In this document: one piece after another, positions 21,143-32,111 of the stretch
Position numbering within the stretch: the stretch's first letter is position 1
How the letters are laid out: the number at the start of each line of letters is the position of its first letter
DNA from: Polyporus tsugae
Taxonomy: Eukaryota > Basidiomycota > Agaricomycetes > Polyporales > Polyporaceae
Assembly (NCBI GenBank): GCA_024305745.1
Contig: JAHRBS010000004.1
Coordinates: 2,852,001 to 2,916,000, forward strand
Length of the DNA: 64,000 bases
Direction: 5' to 3'
Translations under genes and position numbers: made by a program
Notes under the pieces: model-generated
Seen by the model: the letters and a program-made list of their open reading frames with translations, nothing else
Database searches by the model: none
What the model was told of the DNA's origin: nothing

Positions 21143-23342
21143 TTAGGCGGAAACAGAAATTTCTTTCACAGCGTCCGGAACAGCAGTTGCGGCGGCGGCG
21201 AAAGAGAGGGGAAGCTTGGCAATAGGTTGGTCGGGCAAAACGCCGCTCACCTCCGGCTTGCCATCCTACGTAAAGGTAAATTTTTACGACGTTAGATGAT
21301 CGTTCAAGCACACACCTTTAACGCCGACGCTGATGGAGTCAGGTCAGGAGTGTTGCCCCGGGTCAGACCATCCTTACGGGGAGCAGGGGCCTGAAGAACC
21401 TGGGCAGCCGTGGGACCAGAGTACCCGGGAGTTGTCGTGCCATTCGAGCTCGCGCGGGAAGATGGGACCGAGCCGCCTAAAACGGGGAACTCGTCCGCGT
21501 TGGGGACGCGTTGAGGCTTAGGTGCACCAAACTTCCTATCCGGTCGAACGTTGTTGGAGAAATTGCCGTTCGGCTTAAACGGCGGACGGCCCTTCTGACC
21601 AGGCTCTACCGATTGCGATCGGCTGGAATCAGTGGTGCTTGTGCCAGTACCGTTACGAACATGAATCGGAGCCTTGTCCTTGAGGAGATAATAATGAGAC
21701 CTCATCAAGGTACAAGGTAAACGTTTTAACATACTACATCCTGCGTCGTTGTCATGGCTGCAAATTTCTCTTCCAACGTGGCCACACCATTTGCATGAAA
21801 GGGAGGGCGTGGCCTATGACCTCCCCGCGCGGAAAAATGCGACGGGTAGTGGTTGCCAGGCCCATCTGGAAGAACATGAGGGAATCTGCAGTCGTCCCTG
21901 TAACATCCAAGCATAAGCACTGGTAAATTGAGAAAGCGTGAATGACGCATACCCGTTCCGACACCGTCCAGAAGGGAAGAAGAGACAAGGAGGTTTGCCC
22001 CCACGACCGCCGAATGATGGTCTGCGCGGGCCGCCGCGTCGGTGATGACCCATGTCCCTGTTGATTGGCCCTGGAGCATAACCGTCGGCCGGTGGATGAC
22101 CGTGCACAGGTGATTTGGGGGAAATTATGGCTGGTGCGTCGCCGTTGGGAATGCTTTGGATGGCATATTGCGGAGGGATGGCATATGGTGGCGCGACACC
22201 GTGTCCGTTCGGTGACATGGGAGGATACATCCCAGGTTGCGGTGGTGGCTGGGCCGCGGTCGGACTGGTTTGGAGAGGTGGCAAGGGAGGAACAGGACCA
22301 GGAATTGGTACAGGTGCGGGGTGAACGTAGGTCGGGGAGACAGGAGAAACCATACCGTACGGTACAGGTGGCTGACCGCTCGAAGGGCTGAAGGGACCTT
22401 GTACAGGTGACATCGCGTCAGACCCAGATCCTGTGTGAGTAATGGGAGGCGGCGACATATGGTTGGGTGCGCCGTTCGGTGAGGCACCATACGGGTTGGG
22501 AGGGATAGGATAGTAGGTCGGAGGAGGATACGGGCCAGTGTTCATAGGATCATAAGGAGCGGAATACTGAGCAGGAGGGATCGGTCCTTGGATGTACGAG
22601 CCCTGCGGGTGAGCGAACATGCATGAGGAACCGTACCGGCACGCGGGGTAGTATCGGCACGGGATCATGCGAGCGACATCCGGGGGTGGAAGATTCCCCA
22701 TACCGTTAGGATTGTGACCCGTTGGCATGGGTGAGGGAGGAACGTAGTAAGGAACCGAACCATCTGGCATCATGGGAGGGGGAGCAGGCATGGGAGGGTA
22801 ATAGTAGGCACCAGGAGGGGGATAGAAGCCGGCTGAAGCCGGATCGACATTGCTGGCGTCCGGCTGCTGTTCTTGAGAATATGCGACCTCTGGGTGCATT
22901 CCAGGAGACTGTCCGATTTTGCTCTTGGCCGCCGTGAGCAGTTCGAGGATAGCTGGGTGCGAGGTGTACGATTCCGGAGGCCCCTGGCTGGAACCGTTCG
23001 TGGGATCGGCACCTGGGGGAGGAGTCGCGTAATTAACGGGACTGCACGGAAAATCAAGTGCTGGGGCCAAATGACACGTACCTTGGTCTAGGAGAATTCG
23101 TACGACCTCTACGTGTCCGTTTTTGACAGCCTCGATGAGAGGAGTGACGCCGGTGAAATCTTATGACGAGACGTGTCAAAAAAGTATACGACACGGAGAG
23201 GGCTGGGTGCAGAGAAAATATGATGAGACGCAGATCAACACGCACCTTTGACCTCGATGTCAACCGGGGTTGCCTCCTTCAAGAGTTCGGTGAGGCTCTC
23301 GAGATTTCCCTCAGAGGACGCCTTCCAGAGAGGTGAGACCAT
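21143..23342 (-). CDS. Ankyrin-repeat plus tandem CCCH zinc-finger protein
   Basis: Probable RNA-binding protein of 627 residues. Six exons: 23342-23246, 23159-23082, 23012-21953, 21897-21735, 21678-21316, 21265-21143. The N-terminal 60 residues form ankyrin-like helices ('PLWKASSEGNLESL', 'GVTPLIEAVKNGHVEVVR', 'LLDQGADPTN'). Two CCCH fingers follow: C-x5-C-x5-C-x3-H in 'CRYYPACRYGSSCMFAH', and C-x7-C-x5-C-x3-H in 'CLFFPSGRCRNGDDCRFPH', the latter restored across an intron. A long Pro/Tyr/Gly-rich low-complexity stretch lies between them. A 'NADEFPVLGG' motif sits near the C-terminus. The third acceptor was chosen to give 'LLDQGADPTN' rather than an earlier AG that breaks the frame. Targets are unknown. 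Confidence 0.87.
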
Positions 23343-23834
23343 GGTGAAGTGGAACGCGTATTACGGGACTGGGCGACCGGAGGGGGTGAGGGGGACGAAG
23401 AGGGGAAGCGGGGAAGATGTGGCAGAAGACAACCTCTGGGCTGGGTCTGGAGGAACGTCCAAGAATTTTTGAACGAATCGTCGGAGACCGGGGGCGCGGG
23501 GCGAGGGCGAGCAGCCACATCGCCCACTGCGCACAATCGGAAAAAAGTGGATTAGATAATCTGAATCGCCCTCTGATTATCAGTCCAGATATGGCAACTC
23601 TCCTCGTTCAACCACGTCCGCCATCTGATTCTCCGGCCCAGCCAACCGCGTCCCGCTCATTTTCCGCGCCCGCCTCGAGCGGCCTCGCCGCCCTCGTGCG
23701 CGTGCCCAGTCACCAGTCACTCGTCAGTGTCCTATGCTCAGAGTCACTGGCATCCATGACGTCGTTCTACGGTCAATATGTAAGGTATCGTCTTCAGAAC
23801 AAAGCACCAATGTATGTTACGTCTACCATAAAGC
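23343..23834. other. Intergenic, 492 bp
   Basis: Lies between two minus-strand genes and contains the CCCH promoter. A plus-strand frame from the ATG at 23591 reads about 60 Ser/Pro-rich codons (starting 'MATLLVQPRPPS') to a GTAAGG donor, but no partner exon is evident. I do not call it a gene. Confidence 0.35.
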
Positions 23835-25452
23835 TCAGGCTTCGTGCCCCAACCCCAGCTTCTGCATCAGTTGTTGGGCAGGCTTCCCGCCCTCTGACAG
23901 ATCCAGTTCCCGGTTCGGCGGAAGCGACAGCAGCTCGTTCGCGCGTTCCGCCACGTCTCGACCTGATGATTGACCACATTCAGTAACCGTTTGCCACAGG
24001 TGGGTTAGTTCGCTGACCTTCATATAGAACGTCGTAGATCTGCATCAACGTCAGCACTAGACATACAAGACATAACATAACACCCACCCCCGATGCTATC
24101 TGCGCTGTCACGCCCAATTCGTCCACAATCGCCTTCAGAGCCTTGGCCGTCGTCACACCTTCTGCCACACTACCAAGGGTCTTGATGATGTGGTCCAGCT
24201 TCTCGCCCTGTCCCAGTCGGTAACCGACAGTGTAGTTGCGACTCGTTTTCGAGCTACACGTGAGGAACAAGTCTCCAACACCTGCGAGCGACAGGAATGT
24301 CAAGGGACATGCGCCGTAAGCCGTACCGATCCTGGTCATTTCAGCGAGTCCCCGCGTGATGAGCACTTCGTGCAAGCGATTGAGCAAGTGCGCATCCATG
24401 AACGTCCGTAAGACTTACTTGCTCGAGTGTTGTTCTCGAACCCCAATCCGGCCGCCATCCCGGCAGCAATCGCATAGACGTTTTTCAAAGCTCCGGCCAG
24501 TTCGACACCGATGGGATCATCGCCGGTGTAGCTGTGGTCCAAGGTTACGTTCATCATCCATGTCTTGGTAATTTTACTCACCATCGGAACCACGGTTGGT
24601 GGAATAGCTGAGACGCCTGTTGTGCGTGCTCGGCCGATAAAGACACCACGGATACGGACGTTGGCTGTCTCCTGACGACTAATATTCGTTGAGTATGGCA
24701 AAGAACAGCATGACATACCACTCACTTTCTTTCGCGAAAGACGGGCCGGACTACATGTATGCGCTCAATGAAAGTCTATTGCACGGACGTACCAGGCTGC
24801 TTACGATGAAAGTCGCAACCTTGGCGATCTCAGGACCGCATGTGTCTGCGATGATCTCAAGCGTCAGCGCATGGGTCTTGGTCTCTATTCCCTTGTTGAC
24901 GAAGATCAGCAGGGGAACTTTCCCTCCCTCGAGGGCTGGTTTCAGGGCAGTGAGCGTCTGCCTGTCGTGAAAGGTAATCGTCAATGACACGTTCCCACTG
25001 CACATGTGTTGTCAATGTGAATAGATTCACCTGACACCCTCGGTGGGTATAGCGAAGAGGAGCACGTCCATGCTCTGAACCAATTCCGTGGAAGGAAACT
25101 CGGGACCGACGGCGGTAATCGACTCCACAAATAGGTGGTCCTGGAGAGCCTCCGGGTTCCGGTGGAACTGGTTGAAGTGCTTTACAAGGTTCTGGGAGCG
25201 CGACCACATATACACAGTGTGCGAAGAGTCGCCAAGGTGGTCCGCGAGGCAGCTGCCAAAGTTGCCAGCGCCGAAGACGAGGACCTTGGATCTGCGGCCG
25301 GTCTGCTGGTGAGGGAGCATCTTGAAGCCCGTGGGAGAGACAAGACGGGTCCTGAAGCGTGCGTGTAATGCGTGAGGGAGTCGTGCAGGTAGGAGTGGAG
25401 GTCGACGAGCAGAAAACCTTAAGGTCGAGGCAAGAGCAGAGGCGAGGAGCAT
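23835..25452 (-). CDS. Bacterial-type (GpsA) NAD(P)-dependent glycerol-3-phosphate dehydrogenase
   Basis: Interconverts dihydroxyacetone phosphate and sn-glycerol-3-phosphate. Eight exons: 25452-25031, 24961-24793, 24750-24726 (25 nt), 24678-24582, 24531-24419, 24365-24088, 24039-24018 (22 nt), 23962-23835. They give 417 residues. The sequence follows GpsA, not the yeast Gpd1 type: '[15 protein letters not shown]', '[11 protein letters not shown]', 'SGPSFAKE', '[20 protein letters not shown]' with the catalytic Lys, '[12 protein letters not shown]' and '[10 protein letters not shown]'. An Arg/Ser/Ala-rich leader of about 44 residues precedes an internal Met (25320) at the core and may be a mitochondrial presequence. 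Starting at 25320 gives 373 residues. The frame upstream of 25452 starts with GTG and was not used. Confidence 0.88.
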
Positions 25453-25539
25453 ATAGCAGGCAGCAGTGCACACGGTTCGGGGAGCAAAACGGCCCAGAAA
25501 GGGGCGACCGGAAGATCTGAACGTGATTCTCCCCAACAC

Positions 25540-25916
25540 ACTCCTCGAGCCTTAGGCGTCAGAAATCAGAACCGGCAGCATATACAAGCTAGTGGGATTT
25601 CAAAAATTCACAAGCTGGAGAAGACGCGACTGCCTGAAGACGACCGTAACGGTTGGACGCGTCGAGCAATTGGATGCAGGAAACGACTGCGCGAGGTCGC
25701 GCGTGGGAAACGGAGGGTGGCTCCGCACTGGTGCGCGCCTGCGCCAAACAGGGAGTGCTCCCCGACTGGAGAAGCGGCGGCCGGCCAGGTTGGCACTTGT
25801 ATCCTCTCTTCCGTCTAATCCGCGCAACGCTATCGTCTTCGTCTTCGCGCACGTCGCTCGTTTCTCTCCATATACCTCTCCCCGTCTCCTCGTATCTTTA
25901 TTTCCTCACCTAAACA
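25540..25916. promoter_or_regulatory. Divergent promoter region (GpsA-type dehydrogenase / SED5)
   Basis: Together with the bases back to 25453 this separates two divergent start codons and must hold both promoters. C/T-rich sequence precedes the SED5 ATG. No specific site is recognised. Confidence 0.4.
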
Positions 25917-27309
25917 ATGCCCGTCCAGGACCGCACCAACGAGTTCAGGGCCTGCGTCGAGTCGATACGCAGCCGGTCCTCTGTTCCCGCGCGGAGTGTT
26001 GCCGAACAGAAGCAGCGGCTTTTGCAGCAGAGCAAGAGTGGAGGGAGCAAGTCGGAGTTCACGAAGATTGCGTCTGCTATTGGCAAGGACATTAGCGGTA
26101 CCACAATTAAGTTGGGGAAGTTGGCGCAACGTGAGTAAGGCAGTCTTCATTCTCTCCCGCTCATGTTCAGTATCCTACAGTCGCGAAGCGGAAAACCCTG
26201 TTCGATGATAGGCCTGTGGAGATTAGCGTATGCTTGCATTGGTTCTCCTCGCCTTCACGCCTTAGCTCTAAGGATCGTCTTCCTCCTAGGAACTCACCTA
26301 TATCATCAAACAAGACATTGCCAACATTAACAAGCAGATTGCTCAGCTTCAGGCCTATGTCAAGGAACGTAAGGCTCAGAGTGCCCAGTCCGCCGAGGGG
26401 AAGCAGTTGGAGGAGCACAACCACAATGTCGTCATGTTGCTGCAGAGCAAGTTGGCGGATACCAGTATGTCATTCAAAGATGTGCTGGAAATCAGGACAC
26501 AGGTACGCTGGCTATGGTAAATTCTTATGCATTTTTGCTCACCTCTCCGCCCCCCACCCACAGAACATGAAGGAGTCCAAGGACCGGACGGAACAATTCA
26601 TGCACTCCACGTCAGCAGCAGCTAATCAGGCACCACCGAGTCAGCATTATCCTCTATCCCTCGGACGTCAAGTTCGCACGTGCTTATCACTCGATTGCAG
26701 GTTCGCTGCTCTACGGGAATGCCCAGCGTCACGACCCAATGGGTGATGGAAGCGTCTTCGGTCAGTCGCGCCTCGATACCAAAGGCAAGGGGCGCGCGAC
26801 ACCACAGAATGGCGACATCCTCGCCCTCGACCTCCACTCGGCGGAGGAGGGCACCGGGGCACAAAATGGGGATGCGTTCATGCAGATGCAGCTCGTCGAG
26901 CAACAGGTGCCTTCCCTACGCGAGCTATCGCCACGCACCATATGGTGTCCTGACGTGGCGCGTACTATTTACAGGACAGCTATATCCAGTCGCGCTCGAC
27001 TGCTATCGAGTCCATTGAGTCGACCATTGCAGAACTTGGCCAGATCTTCACCCAACTTGCCCAAATGGTGGCCGAGCAGCGTGAAACCGTGCAGCGCATA
27101 GACGCAGATACTGTCGACATCGCAACGAACGTCAGCGGAGCACAACGAGAGTTGCTCAAATACTACGCCAGTATCTCGAGCAATCGCTGGCTCATGCTGA
27201 AGGTGTTCGGCGTCCTGATCGTTTTCGTAAGTTTGCCATGTGTCTGATCACTTTCCGGGAACTGAACGCCTTTTGTCCGCAGTTCCTTATCTTCATCCTA
27301 GTCTCATGA
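25917..27309 (+). CDS. SED5: Syntaxin-5-type Golgi t-SNARE Sed5
   Basis: Qa-SNARE for ER-Golgi and intra-Golgi vesicle fusion, anchored by a C-terminal membrane helix. Seven exons: 25917-26130, 26181-26227, 26290-26502, 26564-26639, 26701-26906, 26975-27226, 27283-27309. They give 344 residues. The N-terminus 'MPVQDRTNEFRACVESI' is the Sed5 peptide that binds Sly1. The Habc helices follow ('ELTYIIKQDIANINKQIAQL'). The SNARE helix 'STIAELGQIFTQLAQMV' has the central Gln. The tail 'WLMLKVFGVLIVFFLIFIL' is the membrane anchor, and its last eight residues come from a separate 27-nt exon. Convergent with NOP6. Confidence 0.93.
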
Positions 27310-27448
27310 TTCGGGCTGGCCCGCCTATGTTTACGTTCAGATAATGGGACCCATGGATTTCTAGGACATAGAGCAGCTCGTTCCCCGTCGCAAGGTTACA
27401 CATGCACTGGAGGAATATACTCGCTCGACAAGATCCCAATCGAACTAG

Positions 27449-28641
27449 TTACCCAACAGGAATGGCGTTCACGCCAGTGCCAAGTGGTTTTGGTGGCCGC
27501 TTCTTGCCCTTTTTGCTTCCCCTCTTCCTCGCGGCGGGAGCCTCGTCGATCTCTTCCTGGACAGACCACGTACGTTTCTTCAGTGGAACTTGGTCCACAC
27601 CTGAGGTCGCCGAATAGCGTTGAGGTCGCTCCATCTGACCTTCCTGCTCGCCTTCGCCTTCTCCCTCCCCCTTCGATTTTTTCTTCGTCGAGCGACGCTT
27701 CAACGATTGCTGGTTCTGCGGGGTGTGTCAGTGGGTGTGGGGGAACTGTCAGATCCGCGTACGCACTCTCTGATCATGTAGCCCCTTATTCCGCTGCTTA
27801 ACTTTCTCCAACCGACGCTCGCTGTTTCCACCCCCACCCGCTGTGAGCTCTACGTTGATCTTCCGACCTTGGAGCTCAGACTGGTGTAGCTTCAACCCTT
27901 GCTGAAGCGCGTTCTGGTGTGTGAATTCGACGAAGGCGAATCCTTTCGATTTTGCTGTCGGTTTCGAAGTAGCCGAGGGCTTGGGAGTCATCAGTCGGAC
28001 TGTGGGCGGCGGATCTGCGCAAGGCTTAAGTCAAGCGAGCGAAGAGTGCATAGATATCGGGCACGTACCGCACTTAGAGAAGTGTTGCCCTACAGCCTCC
28101 TTTGTGGTAGTAAACTTCAAGTTACCTGCGAACACCTTTAGTGAACGAGGGCCGTAGAAGCCTCCAGTGACCTACCGACAAACAATATGAACTTCTGCTT
28201 CCTGACATTGTCCTCCACTCCTTCTTCACCAGCTTCCACCGCAGCGCCGTCCACGTCCTTGCGCCTCTTCTTTGCCTTCGTAGCCGAAGTCGCACCCTCA
28301 CCCTCATCCCCACCTTTCACCACATCCGTGTCTGCCTCTTCCCGTTTCCTCTTCTTCCCTTTCCCTTTCCCCTGCTCCTGCCCGTCTTTATGCCCAGATT
28401 CTCCTTCAGCTTGCGCACCTCCCTTCTTCGCATGCTTCGGAAGTCCCGCCTGAGCTTCCAGACCAGCAGCTTCTTCGGCCAGGTAAAGGGCAGCATCAGC
28501 ACGGTCCTGGTTTTCTTCAACAGGCATATCGTTGTCTAGCTCATCGAAGCTCTTCGGCTTGCCCTTGCCTTGACCCTTGCCGCGATCCCGGAAGGCGAGT
28601 GCCTTCTTCTGCTTCTTGGTGAGTTTTGGAGCTGAACTCAT
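27449..28641 (-). CDS. NOP6: Nop6-like nucleolar RRM protein
   Basis: RNA-binding protein involved in small ribosomal subunit assembly in yeast. Four exons: 28641-28176, 28125-28069, 28014-27767, 27715-27449. They give 345 residues. The N-terminus is Lys-rich (KLTKKQKKALAFRDRGKG) with acidic and basic low-complexity tracts. A single RRM follows: RNP2 'FILFVGNL', then 'HFSKCDPPPTVRLMTPK', then RNP1 'SKGFAFVEF'. The C-terminus is basic (KRGSKKGKKRPPKP). The RRM spans three introns and its strands are restored only by the chosen joins. The assignment to Nop6 rests on the architecture and on 'FILFVGNL'; another nucleolar RRM protein is possible. Confidence 0.8.
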
Positions 28642-29122
28642 CGTCTGGGACTGAGGGGCGCAGGGTTTATTGGTAGGGGAGAGTGTTCGCGCAAGATGCC
28701 GAGTCTATCCAGACAAGAGTGACGTCCAAGATGAGGAAGAGAGCCCGACGTGCAGGGGGAGAGCGATCGAAGCAAAACTGCATCAGTCACAAGCGCATAA
28801 GTAAGTTACTATCGCCTCCTCTAACACGGTCCACGTGACCTATTTAATGAGACAACTAGTACTATCATATGCAACACGTTGGCAGACAAGGGAGATGCGT
28901 ATATAATGCAAATGGGGTTGCGACCAACGAAGAAAGCGATTTTACAAACAGGTGCAACGCGATACGAGAGGACAGACATGCAGAGCTCCAGATACAGTCA
29001 CGACGAGATAGTACACATCTAGGTCTACAGTGATTAGCCCCCCACCTGTATGCCATGCGTACGCGGGGCGACAAGGTCAATACCCTGGGACATGAGATAA
29101 AAACGATGTACTGGGTGATTTA
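28642..29122. other. Intergenic, 481 bp
   Basis: NOP6 promoter and UBC12 3' region. A short AT-rich part near 28800-28950 fits the UBC12 3' UTR. No other feature seen. Confidence 0.4.
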
Positions 29123-29960
29123 TTACGGGACGACCTTGTTGTATTGTACGCCCTTGATGCTACCTCCCCGCATGGATGTCTTCACATTGTAGAGGAACTG
29201 TTCACGGTTCCGCTTGAGCTCCTCTGCCGCCTCTGTTAAATGTAAAGAAAAAGGTCAGAGTCAGGGGTCTCTTAGTGATCGCATGCGCGCGAACGCACCT
29301 TTGTTCAGGGGATCGTCCGCGTTGGGCTCGAGGAAGAGATATTGCAGTCCGACCATAACGGAGTTGAGGTTCAGAACTGGCTTCCAGTCTTCTCGGAGGA
29401 TGTTCAAGCAGACGTTGCCCTCGAGGTCAACGTTTGGGTGGTAGATCTTCAGGTAGGGGAGTCGATTGAGACTATGGGGGGGACGCGGAAAGCCAATCGA
29501 GATGGACATACCACCTGCTTGCACTTCACCTTTGGAGGTTCGTGAGGGTAATTCGCATTGATGTTAAACGAGAACTCAAATGAGCCACCCTTGTACATGC
29601 CTGCGTGTTGTTGCGTCAGAATACGCGAAACAACGCCACATCGGGCAGGAATACGTACCATCATCGGGGACAATGATGAGCTCGAAGTTCAAAAGATCGG
29701 CGGGATCGGCAAACTTCGTTTGCATCGTTGAGGGGAGGTCAAGCTCAGTCAGATCTGGACAGAACAATGTTCGACATTCATACCGGTTAAGACGGGAGAC
29801 CAGGACTGTGGCGCGCACCTTTCTGTACCCGAATCTGAGCTGCACTCGTCTTTGGCCGCTTCTTCGCGGCCTGGTCCTCGTTCTTCTTCATACTCCAGAT
29901 CTAGTAATCGGGTGTGAGAACATACGGCAGTTTCGTAGGCTTTCTGCACACCTTGATCAT
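29123..29960 (-). CDS. UBC12: NEDD8-conjugating enzyme Ubc12
   Basis: E2 enzyme that transfers NEDD8/Rub1 to cullins. Six exons: 29960-29952 (only Met-Ile-Lys), 29900-29819, 29754-29659, 29600-29512, 29446-29299, 29232-29123. They give 177 residues. The extreme N-terminus 'MIKIWSMKK' is the Ubc12-specific peptide that docks on the NEDD8 E1. The catalytic core has '[11 protein letters not shown]', then '[20 protein letters not shown]' with the active-site Cys. The C-terminal part reads '[20 protein letters not shown]'. The donor before 'IYHPN' was placed after CAG GTG so that the segment keeps the family length. Divergent from the dioxygenase gene. Confidence 0.94.
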
Positions 29961-30233
29961 CTTGGCGGTTCGTCGAGGGTCGTAGGCTGTGGGGAGGAGT
30001 GGCTGGAGCCTGGTATAAATGAGGCGTGTGCGAGGTTAGTCAAAGAGCCCAGACGCCCATAAGCATGCAGCCTGTACTTGGGCTCACGTGAGCAGTATTG
30101 GGTTCCCGATTAGGGAATCGTTGATCTACTGCCGAGGCCCTCGTGGGATCCTTCCGCCAGACTCAACGCTTCTTCATCTTTCCCTCGCAGCAGAAACCGG
30201 GACGTTGGCTCTCAATATCTGTGCTGTATAGCC

Positions 30234-31749
30234 ATGACAGACGCAACTTTGCCCATAATCGATCTGGATGTCTTTCTCGCCTCCCCTAGCTCCGAGGTTG
30301 CCCTGAAAGAGTGCAAGAAGGTGCGGCGCGCGCCCATACCGGGCTTACGCGGCTTTACTATAACATATCTCCCGAGTGCCATAAAAATCGACTCCTGGGT
30401 TTTCTAGGCAGCAGATGCATTGATCACTTATGGCGCGCTTCTTCTACACGACTCTCGTGTGTCCGAAGAAGATAATAGCGCTTTCCTTGACCTGATCGAG
30501 GACTACTTCGCTCAGCCTGAGGAGACTCTGAAGAAAGACGAGCGACCGGAGCTCGGGTACCAGGTATCCTCGGGCCCGTGTTACGGCAAGATGAACGTAT
30601 ACTAATACGTATACTTAGATCGGCGTTACGCTGGAGAATACCGAGAAACCTAAATGCGCCGCGGATGAGCCCTGCCTCAAGGTCATCGCTCGCCTCGACC
30701 CCTCCGAACGACCTCTGGATATCTCTGCGCACTCCCCGGATCCAAAGTGCCGTTTCTTCTGGAAAATGAGCGAAAAGCCGCCCTACGAGACAAGCTATCC
30801 CGGCTTGAACGCCACGAACGTCGTGTCCGAGAGTGAACATCTTCGCGAACGATGGACGCGGATCATGGAGAAGTGGGGCACTTCCATGAAGACTGCGTGA
30901 GCTAAATGCCCGGACATCGAGATGTAGGTATAATAATGGTTAACATGCATTCCAGTGTTGGAAACCTTTCAGAGATGGCGGCCGTCGGCCTTAGTCTCCC
31001 CCGGGAGACGTTCAAGGACGCAGGCAGATACGGGTTCGTTTATCTCTAAACCGCGTCCTCCTATGGCGACGATTCTAAGCGCAAACTCGGTTAGCCCGCA
31101 CCTCCTCGCTCCGACCGCGTCGGACCTGAAGAAATACGGGGAGAAGGACACTATCCTCGCGGGGTTCCACACAGACCTCAACTTCCTCACTATCCACGGC
31201 CGCTCGCGCTATCCCGGCCTGAATATCTGGGCACGGAACACCGGCAAGCGGATCCCGGTCAAGTTCCCCCCGGCTGGCCGATACCTGCTCGTCCAGGCGG
31301 GCAAGCAGCTCGAGCACCTGAGCGGCGGGCTCGTCAAGGCTGGATATCACGAAGTTGTCGTAAACGACGCCACGCTTCAGGTGCGACTTCTTCGTTTATG
31401 CGCTGTGAGCCGTTACCCATATAACTGGTTCGTTCCGCTCTTTTTAGGCTATCGAGCGCAGGAAGGTCGAGCATCCTGACCGTCCGCTTATCCGGATTTC
31501 GTCCACGTTCTTCTGGCATTTGTCTTCCGACTATGATCTCGCACCGATCCCGGCACTGCAGGAGCGCGCTCGTTCTCTCCGGGCAGACACGATCAATCTC
31601 GGCAAGACTGACCTTGAGGAAGAAACTGCATACGAACCGATGAAAGTCGGTCAGCAGGTGATCAAGTACGTTCTGTTGCCACAATCTTGGAGTATCGCCC
31701 ATCCTGATATTTGAATAGCGAGCTGAAGCACATTGCTCTCATGGCGTAA
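30234..31749 (+). CDS. 2-oxoglutarate/Fe(II) dioxygenase, IPNS-like fold
   Basis: Seven exons: 30234-30320, 30408-30563, 30619-30896, 30956-31033, 31095-31380, 31448-31665, 31719-31749. They give 377 residues. The N-terminal DIOX_N-type region begins 'LPIIDLDVFLASPSS'. The double-stranded beta-helix has the iron ligands His-x-Asp in 'GFHTDLNFLTIHGRS' and the distal His in 'LVKAGYHEVVV'. The 2-oxoglutarate-binding Arg-x-Ser is in 'PLIRISSTFFWH'. All key residues are present, so the enzyme should be active. The substrate is unknown. The donor GTTCGT of exon 4 is weak, but the join restores 'YGPHLLAPTASDL'. Confidence 0.87.
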
Positions 31750-32111
31750 GCACACGGTCGGATCCGAAGAATTAATGGGTGTACGATTACTTGCGTATAT
31801 ACCAGTGCATGTGGACTCGGAGCTGTATTAAAAAGCTGTACTTGTCTGACGATCAAGATCGACGGTTGCCATTAGCACGGGCCACATCCACATACTGTGA
31901 CCCAAGTATCGAATCTATGTGATTGCCCAAAGCTACAGCATAAAAGTGTGTATGGGAGTTGAACCCAGCGTAGAATACAGAGTAAGAGCCTCTGTCGCGA
32001 CATGGTGAAGTCGCAGGCCGGGTTAGTATGCACAAGCTCCCACAGGCAGCGGAGTCGACTGACTGATACAAAGATAAATGTGACATAGATGTGTAGTCCA
32101 GATCCATGGTA
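31750..32111. other. Convergent intergenic region, 362 bp
   Basis: Between the stops of the dioxygenase and PABA synthase genes. A TTCAACT loop at about 31961 looks like a tRNA T-arm, but no matching acceptor stem is present. Confidence 0.4.

Noticed and set aside
23591..23790. Possible small plus-strand gene starting 'MATLLVQP'
   Set aside because: Only one candidate exon; continuing it would run antisense over the dehydrogenase 3' end with no recognisable product.
24962..25030. Shorter 33-bp version of the first intron of the GpsA-type gene (acceptor at 24998)
   Set aside because: It would be unusually short and inserts 12 residues; the acceptor at 24962 restores '[13 protein letters not shown]', matching the family.
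31920..31985. Possible tRNA T-arm (minus strand, loop TTCAACT between GGG and CCC)
   Set aside because: No matching acceptor stem, anticodon arm or D-arm could be placed around it.
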